This document shows, in pieces, positions 1 to 5,555 of a stretch of DNA of 11,465 nt. The notes under the pieces are model-generated. The model did not search any database and was not told the origin of the DNA. It saw only the letters and a program-made list of their open reading frames with translations. The stretch is from an uncultured Mucispirillum sp. (GTDB lineage: Bacteria; Chrysiogenota; Deferribacteres; Deferribacterales; Mucispirillaceae), in the NCBI GenBank assembly GCA_947177675.1, contig CAMWVK010000022.1, positions 1 through 11,465 on the forward strand. Direction: 5' to 3'. The position numbers were made by a program, and so were the translations under genes. Each line of letters begins with the position of its first letter. The first letter of the stretch is position 1.

Positions 1-36
1 GCCTACATACACTACAAAAAAGAAATTTTATTGTAA

Positions 37-76
37 AGAAGTATTTTAAAAAATATATAATTTATATAATACTTCT
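37..76. repeat. AT-rich inverted repeat
   Basis: Perfect 9-base arms, AGAAGTATT at 37-45 and AATACTTCT at 68-76, are separated by 22 AT-rich bases. The hairpin lies outside the tRNA-bracketed island on its left side, in a stretch where I see no convincing gene. Its role is unknown. It could be a weak terminator for something beyond the left edge, or chance in AT-rich sequence. Confidence 0.3.
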
Positions 77-154
77 AAAAGAGCTGGTTTATTTTGAAAA
101 AATAATATTAAAAAATTATTATAAGTAATGGAAAAATATCTAAAATACAGGCAT

Positions 155-177
155 AAAAAAACCTTGCTAATGCAAGG
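155..177 (-). terminator. Intrinsic terminator behind the displaced tRNA-Asn 3' end
   Basis: Read on the minus strand, a 6-bp stem CCTTGC/GCAAGG with a 4-base loop (arms at 162-167 and 172-177) is followed by a run of T (complement of the A run at 155-161). It sits 12 bases beyond the partial tRNA-Asn sequence. It is most simply the original terminator of tRNA-Asn, separated from the gene body by the island insertion. Confidence 0.75.
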
Positions 178-188
178 CTTAAAAGAAA

Positions 189-226
189 CTCCCCAAGACG
201 GGCTTGAACCGCCGACCCAGTGATTA
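189..226 (-). repeat. Partial tRNA-Asn 3' end; distal attachment-site copy
   Basis: These 38 bases match 3516-3553, the 3' part of the intact tRNA-Asn, with two differences (195 A versus G at 3522; 205 T versus C at 3532). The match starts at the discriminator base and ends inside the anticodon loop, after which the two sequences diverge completely. Both differences are compatible with a working tRNA: one turns a G-C acceptor pair into G-U, the other changes purine 57 of the T-loop. The fragment therefore looks like the 3' half of a once functional gene rather than random decay. It has no 5' half and cannot make a tRNA. It is interpreted as one att site of an integrated element. Confidence 0.85.
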
Positions 227-688
227 TATACACAGATTACAATTCCATAGAAGAAATATAGATAACAGCATATTAATAAAGTTAATAATAGAAGCTCTGC
301 CATATCATGAGAAAAAATATGGCAATGGCTCAAAAGCAGATTTTATAATGAAAAAGTTTATTAGGTTGTCAGAAACAAAGGCAAAACAGGCAACTATCGT
401 TGCAGAAAATGCAGAGCAGGCAGATATAATAAAAATTTTACATAATGAAGCAACTATAAGAGCGATTTATAATAAAATATCATTGAATAAGATAAAAAAG
501 TCTCCAGTGACTTTTTTGATGGCGAAAATGATAATGATATTTTTTGGTATTCTGATAATGGGTGTTTTTATTTTAAAGATTATGAAAAACGGCAGGAAAA
601 AAAGATGTTTACACTGCCTAAATTTCTAAATATCCAAAATATCATAGATAAAATTCTCAATATTTTAAAAGAGGAAATAGAAAATTGA
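227..688 (+). pseudogene. Truncated, frameshifted gene remnant at the left island junction
   Basis: Two overlapping frames together read as one hydrophilic protein. Frame 1 is open from the junction and carries a Lys/Glu/Ala-rich helical segment (about 287-493). Frame 2 lies one base back (-1) and carries an acidic-aromatic stretch containing DFFDGENDND, then a Lys-rich tail to the TGA at 686-688. The frames meet at the A6 run at 494-499. No credible start exists. The only upstream start-like codon, TTG at 204, lies inside the tRNA fragment, and ATG 348 has no ribosome-binding site. The gene therefore seems to have lost its 5' end at the junction. The 0-frame continuation to 629 is hydrophobic and looks like the out-of-frame shadow of Asp/Asn codons. 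I do not recognise the family. Programmed frameshifting rather than mutation is possible. Confidence 0.55.
494..517 (+). other. A-AAA-AAG heptamer within a 9-bp hairpin
   Basis: AAAAAAG at 494-500 lies in the reading frame as A AAA AAG, the classic bacterial -1 slippery heptamer. A -1 slip here joins exactly the two protein-like frames of the surrounding remnant. The same bases form the left arm of a perfect inverted repeat: AAAAAAGTC at 494-502 and GACTTTTTT at 509-517, with a 6-base loop. Recoding stimulators usually lie 5-9 bases downstream of the slip site rather than over it. The hairpin could instead be a weak bidirectional terminator, and the run may simply be a mutation hotspot. Confidence 0.4.
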
Positions 689-767
689 ATTAAACACAAT
701 ATAGTTTAAACTTGGTATATTTTTTGCTACAAAATTAGTAAATAATTTTTATCACAAAGGAGGGTTT

Positions 768-1826
768 ATGAAAGCTTTACCTATCCAGCAACTATATTCA
801 TACATGGGAACAATTTACAATAAGTCAATAACAACTCCATTCTCTTCTGTATTTGATAATGAGTATAATAGTGCAAATGCTATACCATCATCAGATACTT
901 CTTCTATATCAGTATCAGGTAAAACAATATATTTGGTAAAAGACGGTCTTTCTATTTCTGAAAATTCTCATGCCACTAATTATTCTCAAAATATTATAGA
1001 TGAAACTTATAATTTGCAAGAGGCTTTTAAAGAGCTTGTTAGACCTGAAAATATAGCAAAAGCAATGCAGGAAAATCATAATATATTAGAAAATCGTATT
1101 GAAGCAGCCCAAAAGGAAATAACTGAAAATATTAATAACCGTGTAAAAGAAATTGTAAAAAATAGTGCAATACCTAAAAGTATTTTTGATAACAGAGAAG
1201 TGCCAGAAGAAATAAAAGAATATTTATTTGATAAACCAGTTACAGCTGTCCGTTATCAGAGATTATATGAACAAAGTCCTAAAAAAGCTCAGTTGTTTAT
1301 TGAAAATATAATCGCTAATGGTGACTATACTGACTACGATATGGATGCTAAATATAAAGGGTGGGAATATGGTGATGTATTAAAACATATTAATGCTTTG
1401 CTTGAAGTAAACTATCAAGATGTGTCAGAAGGTAATTATGAGAATATTAACTACTTAAATAGGGTATTTACTATAGATGATGGTATAGGAACAAATTATT
1501 CGTCAATATGGAAAAAAGAATATAAAGAAGGTGAGCTTAAACAATTTGCTGGTAATTATGAATATACCCCTATAAGTAATAATAGTATATATAATTACTG
1601 GACACTTGCTAATTCAGAACAAGAATATATAGAAGATGCAGAATTAAACAAGCAAGGTTTAGTAAAAATTAGACTTCACAAACCAATTGGTGTAGAGATG
1701 AATAAAGACTATAATATGATTATAGACACAAACATTCATAAATCAAGTTTTTTTGGTGGTAGTCCTGATCCAAAATATCGCTCACTAGCACCATACATAA
1801 GTAATTTTTATGGCTCAGTATTTTAA
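768..1826 (+). CDS. Protein of unknown function, island cargo (352 aa)
   Basis: An intact frame begins at ATG 768 behind a very strong ribosome-binding site (AAAGGAGGG at 756-764) and ends just before a strong intrinsic terminator. I do not recognise the family. There is no Sec signal peptide, lipobox or membrane segment, so the product is probably cytoplasmic or exported by a non-Sec route. Residues about 1-75 are rich in Ser, Asn and Thr and look poorly ordered. Residues about 82-131 are strongly helical and may form a coiled coil (many Glu, Asn and Lys with regular Ile/Ala/Val). The rest is Tyr/Asn-rich, with a C-terminal stretch containing FFGGSPDP. It converges on the exported-protein gene at 1868-2917 and shares the spacer with it. 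Being intact beside decayed neighbours suggests it is maintained. An effector, toxin or phage-related role is possible but nothing in the sequence proves one. Confidence 0.85.
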   Translation: MKALPIQQLYSYMGTIYNKSITTPFSSVFDNEYNSANAIPSSDTSSISVSGKTIYLVKDGLSISENSHATNYSQNIIDETYNLQEAFKELVRPENIAKAMQENHNILENRIEAAQKEITENINNRVKEIVKNSAIPKSIFDNREVPEEIKEYLFDKPVTAVRYQRLYEQSPKKAQLFIENIIANGDYTDYDMDAKYKGWEYGDVLKHINALLEVNYQDVSEGNYENINYLNRVFTIDDGIGTNYSSIWKKEYKEGELKQFAGNYEYTPISNNSIYNYWTLANSEQEYIEDAELNKQGLVKIRLHKPIGVEMNKDYNMIIDTNIHKSSFFGGSPDPKYRSLAPYISNFYGSVF

Positions 1827-1831
1827 ATTAT

Positions 1832-1867
1832 AAACGGGAAGTGTTTTCTAACACTTCCCGTTTTTTT
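1832..1867 (+). terminator. Strong intrinsic terminator between convergent genes
   Basis: A 14-bp perfect stem with a TTCT loop has arms at 1832-1845 and 1850-1863, with core CGGGAAGTG/CACTTCCCG. Its T run at 1861-1867 makes it a strong plus-strand terminator for the 768-1826 gene. The complementary side has only a broken T run, so it is weaker for the minus-strand gene ending at 1868, but it probably stops both transcripts. Confidence 0.9.
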
Positions 1868-2917
1868 CTAGTTATCAGGACCAACAGGGTTAAATACATC
1901 TATTGATGTTAATCCGTTATCTTGAACTGTAAAATAAAGCCAGTTTTCTACAAGATTTTTAAATACATCACTATTATTGATTTTTCTAATTTTATGAATA
2001 TAGTGGGTTATTTCTTTTTGGTCAAAAAATAGAGTCCATACTGGCTTAGAATAGCTATCTGAATTGAAAACATTTTGTTTTACATTTGAACCAAAAAACA
2101 TATCATCCCCATTATCTTTTACATCCATCATAATTAACCATACAAAAGGGTTCCCAGTAATAAATTCCCCACCTTGAGTATTTAAGACTAAATGGCATCC
2201 TATGTTCTCAACTTTGTATTCAGTTTCTGATGCCCACTCTGACATAACCATATTATCAGGATATAAACCATTATTTCTATAAAGGTGATTATTGTCCATA
2301 GCATATGGCTTAACATTTGTAAATTTAAAAAATTTCATTATATCTGGTATTACTTCATCAACAGCAACTTCTGTCCACATACTAGGTTGTATTGTTGTAT
2401 TACCAACACTAGGGTGTGCAATATAATTAAATGGTATATCATTTACTTTTAATGTTTCTTCATATATCCATGTAGTATACATCAGTAATCCGTCTATTGG
2501 ATCAGTTTTTGGATATGGGTGTGTCCCTTGACAATAATTATCATCTACTTTATATATAAGCATATTAGTTGTATTTGGTTGAGAACCCGCTGTAAGTAAA
2601 TATTCATACTCAATATCTCTTGTATTGGATAATTGTATTGGTTCATCCATTGCACCAAACCCGCCTTCCTGGTCATATTCTTTAACATTTTTTTGCATTT
2701 TTTCCAATAAACTTGCGTTATTTTTAGTAAAAATGTTAATTGCTTTCAAACCTGTATTGTTTTCATCGTTAGAATACTTCAAATTGGTATCCATCAATGC
2801 AGTTGGAACATTGAGTAATTCATTATCCGTGAGTCTCATTTCGGGTTCAGCCTCAAAAGCAAAAACACAAGTTGTGCTAAACATTAGCACAATCACAGCC
2901 AATAAAATATTTTTCAT
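1868..2917 (-). CDS. Exported protein of unknown function, island cargo (349 aa)
   Basis: The N-terminus is a clear Sec signal peptide: Lys at residue 2-3, a hydrophobic core at about 4-16, and a VFA cleavage site after Ala20. Cys17 is not in a proper lipobox (S-T-T-C lacks the Leu at -3), so the protein is more likely periplasmic or secreted than lipid-anchored. The mature part of about 329 residues has no further membrane segment. It is rich in Asn, Asp and aromatic residues and has just two cysteines (C129 and C241) that could form a disulfide. I recognise no catalytic motif or family. Start ATG 2917 is supported by AGAAGGAT at 2923-2930 and by a consensus promoter at 2948-2975. The gene is monocistronic and convergent with the 352-residue gene. 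Its function is unknown. Confidence 0.85.
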   Translation of the reverse strand: MKNILLAVIVLMFSTTCVFAFEAEPEMRLTDNELLNVPTALMDTNLKYSNDENNTGLKAINIFTKNNASLLEKMQKNVKEYDQEGGFGAMDEPIQLSNTRDIEYEYLLTAGSQPNTTNMLIYKVDDNYCQGTHPYPKTDPIDGLLMYTTWIYEETLKVNDIPFNYIAHPSVGNTTIQPSMWTEVAVDEVIPDIMKFFKFTNVKPYAMDNNHLYRNNGLYPDNMVMSEWASETEYKVENIGCHLVLNTQGGEFITGNPFVWLIMMDVKDNGDDMFFGSNVKQNVFNSDSYSKPVWTLFFDQKEITHYIHKIRKINNSDVFKNLVENWLYFTVQDNGLTSIDVFNPVGPDN

Positions 2918-2947
2918 ATAAAATCCTTCTTTTTTAATGATATTAAG

Positions 2948-2975
2948 ATTATATATAAAATGTATACAATGTCAA
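2948..2975 (-). promoter_or_regulatory. Consensus sigma-70-type promoter of the exported-protein gene
   Basis: On the minus strand a perfect TTGACA (-35, 2970-2975) and a perfect TATAAT (-10, 2948-2953) are separated by 16 bases. Transcription would begin near 2941, leaving a leader of about 24 bases with the ribosome-binding site at 2923-2930. A promoter this close to consensus suggests strong or repressor-controlled expression of the island's exported protein. No clear operator is seen. Confidence 0.8.
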
Positions 2976-3039
2976 TATTTATGTTGTAAAATAATCATCA
3001 TAAAAAAGGTCTCCACTCTCTACAAGGCTTGCTAGTGTA

Positions 3040-3330
3040 TTATCTTTTATATAAAGCGTATTCTTTTGGATGATATAATATTTTACCATATAATGTATGA
3101 TTACTGCTTTCTATATAGCCTTTTGCTTCCAATATTTTTAATTTCTTTCTTAATGTTTGAAATGATTTATCTCATAAACACAAATGTTTTAAATCATATA
3201 TAGAAAGTCCTTTTTTATATTCTGATTTATCATAATAGTATAGAAGCTGATTTAGAATAATTGTTTATTCATAGCTTGTTATACTATCAAGTAATTATTT
3301 ATAAACAGGGATTTTTATCTGTGATTTAAA
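3040..3330 (-). pseudogene. Decayed winged-helix-like DNA-binding protein gene
   Basis: Read leftward, one frame gives a coherent protein-like sequence ending at TAA 3040-3042. It includes YDLKHL and then SFQTLRKKLKILEAKGYIES, which has the shape of a recognition helix followed by the start of a wing. Three in-frame stops interrupt it: TAA at 3295-3297, TAA at 3265-3267 and TGA at 3172-3174. No start codon or ribosome-binding site is visible. It is best read as the relic of a regulator or replication-type winged-helix protein carried by the island. The exact family is not recognised. The upstream limit is uncertain, because the open frame runs on toward 3435 through two hairpins and that part may not be coding. 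Confidence 0.55.
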
Positions 3331-3373
3331 AACTCTACCAATACTATTATTTATGCTAATATTGGTAGAAGTT
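3331..3373. repeat. Long inverted repeat (hairpin), terminator-like on the minus strand
   Basis: Arms AACTCTACCAATA (3331-3343) and TATTGGTAGAAGTT (3360-3373) pair over 13 positions with one bulged base, around a 16-base loop. On the minus strand the hairpin is followed by a short T run (TTTTT, complement of about 3327-3332), so it could end a leftward transcript. It could also be an operator or recombinase/origin-related site near the right island end. Nothing else identifies it. Confidence 0.5.
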
Positions 3374-3378
3374 ATTGT

Positions 3379-3419
3379 ATCGGGTTGGAGTATATTACTA
3401 TGCGAGTTTATAACCCGAT
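3379..3419. repeat. Inverted repeat ATCGGGTT/AACCCGAT
   Basis: Perfect 8-base arms at 3379-3386 and 3412-3419 flank 25 bases. The GC-rich arms stand out in this AT-rich stretch. The pair lies only 5 bases from the neighbouring larger inverted repeat and about 100 bases from the right attachment copy. A role as arm-type integrase or regulator binding site is an inference from position only. Confidence 0.4.
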
Positions 3420-3477
3420 GTAGTGTATTCAAACTTTATAATTAAGTATAAGGAAAATTATAGATAGATTATAAAAC

Positions 3478-3506
3478 AAAAAAAAGTCTTGATACAATCA
3501 AGACTT
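3478..3506 (-). terminator. Intrinsic terminator of tRNA-Asn
   Basis: On the minus strand a 10-bp perfect stem (arms 3497-3506 and 3484-3493, core AAGTCTTGAT) with a 3-base loop runs straight into a T-rich tract (complement of A3478-3485). It lies 10 bases beyond the 3' end of tRNA-Asn. It differs in sequence from the terminator at 155-177, so the island brought its own terminator when it rebuilt the tRNA 3' end. Confidence 0.85.
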
Positions 3507-3515
3507 AAATATGAG

Positions 3516-3588
<73 letters not shown>

Positions 3589-3621
3589 ATATCTGAAAGG
3601 TTACCCTCTCAATGTTTGACG

Positions 3622-3650
3622 AGTAAACCATATTTTATTTAAGTTGTCAA
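3622..3650 (-). promoter_or_regulatory. Promoter of tRNA-Asn
   Basis: On the minus strand a perfect -35 TTGACA (3645-3650) and a -10-like TTTACT (3622-3627) are 17 bases apart. Initiation near 3615 would give a 5' leader of about 27 bases ahead of the tRNA at 3588. The ketoacyl synthase gene upstream has no obvious terminator, so read-through into the tRNA is also possible. Confidence 0.6.
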
Positions 3651-3668
3651 TAACTTTTTAAAAAAAAA

Positions 3669-4694
3669 TTAAATTTCTTCTTCAGGGTTTAGAAGTGTTA
3701 AATCTGCAATACAGCCGCCCCAGCTTAAACCAACACCAAAGCCCATTAATAATGCCCTTCTTCCAAGGGGAATATTTAATGACTGCATTTTATTAATAGC
3801 TATAGGGATAGTAGCAGATGCAGTGTTGCCTGTATTTTCGCAGTCGTTAAAATATCTGCCATCATCCGGTATTTTACATGCTTTTTGGATAGTCTGCAGC
3901 ATAAATTTATTTGCCTGATGAAAAATAAAGTTATCTATATCATCAAGACAAAGCATATTTTTTTCTAAAATAGATTTAAGCATTGGCGGCACTACTGTCT
4001 GAGTAAACTGCACAACCCCCTTACCATCCATATATACAGTAGCATCTGTTCGGACATTACCATACTGGTCTTCTATTTCTCTAAATGCTTCTTCTTTTGA
4101 TGCATATTTCATTCGCATCATACCATAGTTTACAATGATTTTCATAAAATCTACTCCGTTTGTTCCAAACTGGAAACCACGAAGATATTCTGTTCTTGAA
4201 TATGTAGAAGAAACCAGCGTAGCAGCAGCAGCATCACCAAAAAGTGGTTTAGTTCTCATATCTTTTGGATGAATAAGTTTGCTTAATGTATCTGCAGTAA
4301 GCAGCAAAACATTATTTGCCTGCCCTGATTCTATTAATGCTTTAGATATAGAAAGCCCATAAATATAACCTGAACAGCCATGATTATAATCAAGGCACAT
4401 ACAGTTTGTTTTCAAACCAAGTCTGCCATGAATAATACATGATGTTGCAGGCATAATATGGTCTGGTGTTTCTGTGCATAATACAAGTGCATCAATTTCT
4501 TCCTTATTCACATTGTATTTTTCAAACATAATTTTTGCTGCTTCTACAGCTAAATCTGATGCACATTCATTGGGAAGTGCAATAGGACGCTTTAATACAC
4601 CTATTTTACTTGTAATACGGTTCTCTGGATTATTAAACTCAAAGTTATTTGGGTAGTAGGATGTAATATGCTTAATATAAGCTCGTTTCGCCAT
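3669..4694 (-). CDS. Ketoacyl-ACP synthase III (FabH-like)
   Basis: A thiolase-fold enzyme of the KAS III family (341 aa), which condenses an acyl-CoA or acyl-ACP starter with malonyl-ACP. The catalytic triad is visible: Cys107 in NHGCSGY, His259 in FHQANKF and Asn290 in NTGNTAS. The FGDAAAATL and C-terminal GVGLSWGG motifs are also present. ATG 4694 is preferred over ATG 4709 because GAGG, inside the longer reading, is well placed as its ribosome-binding site and the protein then begins MAKRAYI. It is a little longer than housekeeping FabH (about 320 aa) and has no other fatty-acid genes beside it. It may therefore be a secondary KAS III for a specialised lipid or polyketide-like product rather than the main FabH. 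It appears monocistronic, with an operator-like palindrome at its promoter. Confidence 0.9.
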   Translation of the reverse strand: MAKRAYIKHITSYYPNNFEFNNPENRITSKIGVLKRPIALPNECASDLAVEAAKIMFEKYNVNKEEIDALVLCTETPDHIMPATSCIIHGRLGLKTNCMCLDYNHGCSGYIYGLSISKALIESGQANNVLLLTADTLSKLIHPKDMRTKPLFGDAAAATLVSSTYSRTEYLRGFQFGTNGVDFMKIIVNYGMMRMKYASKEEAFREIEDQYGNVRTDATVYMDGKGVVQFTQTVVPPMLKSILEKNMLCLDDIDNFIFHQANKFMLQTIQKACKIPDDGRYFNDCENTGNTASATIPIAINKMQSLNIPLGRRALLMGFGVGLSWGGCIADLTLLNPEEEI

Positions 4695-4791
4695 AATAAA
4701 AAACCTCATATAAAAAAAATGGCGTGGCGGATAAAGACAAAATAAAATAAATTAGTTTTTTAAAAAATTGCGCCACAAATAAAAACAAAAA

Positions 4792-4809
4792 TGATAACTT
4801 TCATTATCA
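4792..4809. promoter_or_regulatory. Operator-like palindrome upstream of the KAS III gene
   Basis: TGATAACTTTCATTATCA has perfect 6-base arms (TGATAA/TTATCA) around 6 bases. It lies just past the -10 of the candidate promoter at 4815-4843, where a repressor would block initiation. The GATAA/TTATC elements resemble a Fur-type box: by hand, about 13 of 19 positions agree with the E. coli Fur consensus. In such AT-rich DNA that is suggestive only. Confidence 0.35.
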
Positions 4810-4814
4810 AACCA

Positions 4815-4843
4815 TAAATAATATATTTAAAATATTTTGACAA
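4815..4843 (-). promoter_or_regulatory. Candidate promoter of the KAS III gene
   Basis: On the minus strand TTGTCA (-35, 4838-4843) and TATTTA (-10, 4815-4820) are separated by 17 bases. The implied leader is about 110 bases long, much longer than at the other promoter seen here. The spacing is good but the -10 is imperfect in an AT-rich background. Confidence 0.45.
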
Positions 4844-4887
4844 GGGGAAAATTGTAAAAGGCTGATATATAATACACAATATCTATA

Positions 4888-5550
4888 TTATTTTTTCCCA
4901 CTAACTACGACAACAAATGGTGCTTTTACTCCGTCAAGTTTTTCTAAAAGCTTATTAGGATAATCATAATATGTAGCCTCATCAACACATCCTAAATTTA
5001 ATGATACACTTACTTTTCTTTTAAAAAATAACATATCTTTCAATGTGGCAGAAAGTGCATAAGGTCGTTCCATAAAAACATGAGTAATACTGCTTTTTTC
5101 TATATTTTCAAAAAACTTTCTCCGTTTTTCTCTTTCTTTTGGTGGAAATCCTGCAAAAAAGAATGTTTTAGCATTAATTCCTGATATGCTTATGGCAGAA
5201 GTTATGGAACTTGGACCTGGCAGACTTTTTATTATAATCCCCTTATCTCTGCACATACTTATAAATCTATAATCTGGGTCAGAAATACAGGGTGTTCCCG
5301 CATCTGAAAAAAATACAGAATATTCTGCCTGCTCCACAGCCTTTAATACTTCATACCTTTCTTTGTCCTCTGTATGCTCATTTATTAAATAAAGCTCTGC
5401 ACTGCTTGATGCAGCATTTAAAAGCTTTAAAGATACTTTTCTTTCTTCACCAACTGCTACACTGCATTCACTTATTATTTTTAATGTTTTTTCAGGAATA
5501 TCTTTTACATTTTCACTAATAGATACCCCTGCAACATATAAAACAGGCAC
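4888..5550 (-). CDS. RsmI-like tetrapyrrole-methylase-family methyltransferase
   Basis: An S-adenosylmethionine-dependent methyltransferase of the tetrapyrrole methylase fold. The closest type is RsmI, which 2'-O-methylates C1402 of 16S rRNA. Diagnostic segments are FSDAGTPCISDP (81-92) and LPGPSSITSAISISG (110-124), followed by AGFPPKEREKR (133-143), which resembles the RsmI GF-P-KERR stretch. Two things are unusual. The protein is 220 residues against roughly 270-290 for RsmI, so the C-terminal extension is missing. The N-terminal TPIGNLxD motif is replaced by GVSISENVKD, with GEERK where EDTR is expected. It may be a paralogue with another substrate. It starts at GTG 5550, 5 bases after the serS stop, with the ribosome-binding site AAAGGA inside the serS end, so translation is probably coupled. 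Confidence 0.8.
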   Translation of the reverse strand: MPVLYVAGVSISENVKDIPEKTLKIISECSVAVGEERKVSLKLLNAASSSAELYLINEHTEDKERYEVLKAVEQAEYSVFFSDAGTPCISDPDYRFISMCRDKGIIIKSLPGPSSITSAISISGINAKTFFFAGFPPKEREKRRKFFENIEKSSITHVFMERPYALSATLKDMLFFKRKVSVSLNLGCVDEATYYDYPNKLLEKLDGVKAPFVVVVSGKK

Positions 5551-5555
5551 TAATA

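Noticed and set aside
189..226. A second functional tRNA gene
   Set aside because: Only the 3' half is present. There is no D-arm, no 5' acceptor strand and no full anticodon loop.
46..333. Open minus-strand frame of 95 codons across the island's left end
   Set aside because: It runs across the terminator and the tRNA fragment, and the better-supported plus-strand remnant overlaps it. Its translation is a Phe/Tyr/Leu-rich shadow with no ribosome-binding site.
204..629. A 141-aa protein starting at TTG 204
   Set aside because: The start codon is inside the tRNA-Asn fragment, and the final 40 or so residues look like the out-of-frame shadow of the -1 frame. It is treated as part of a pseudogene.
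703..712. AGTTTAAACT palindrome upstream of the 352-aa gene
   Set aside because: A 10-base AT-rich palindrome is expected by chance here, and no convincing promoter could be placed beside it.
4724..4776. GTGGCG/CGCCAC inverted repeat in the KAS III leader as a riboswitch
   Set aside because: It has only 6-base arms with a 41-base AT-rich spacer, and no known riboswitch core or other paired elements are visible.
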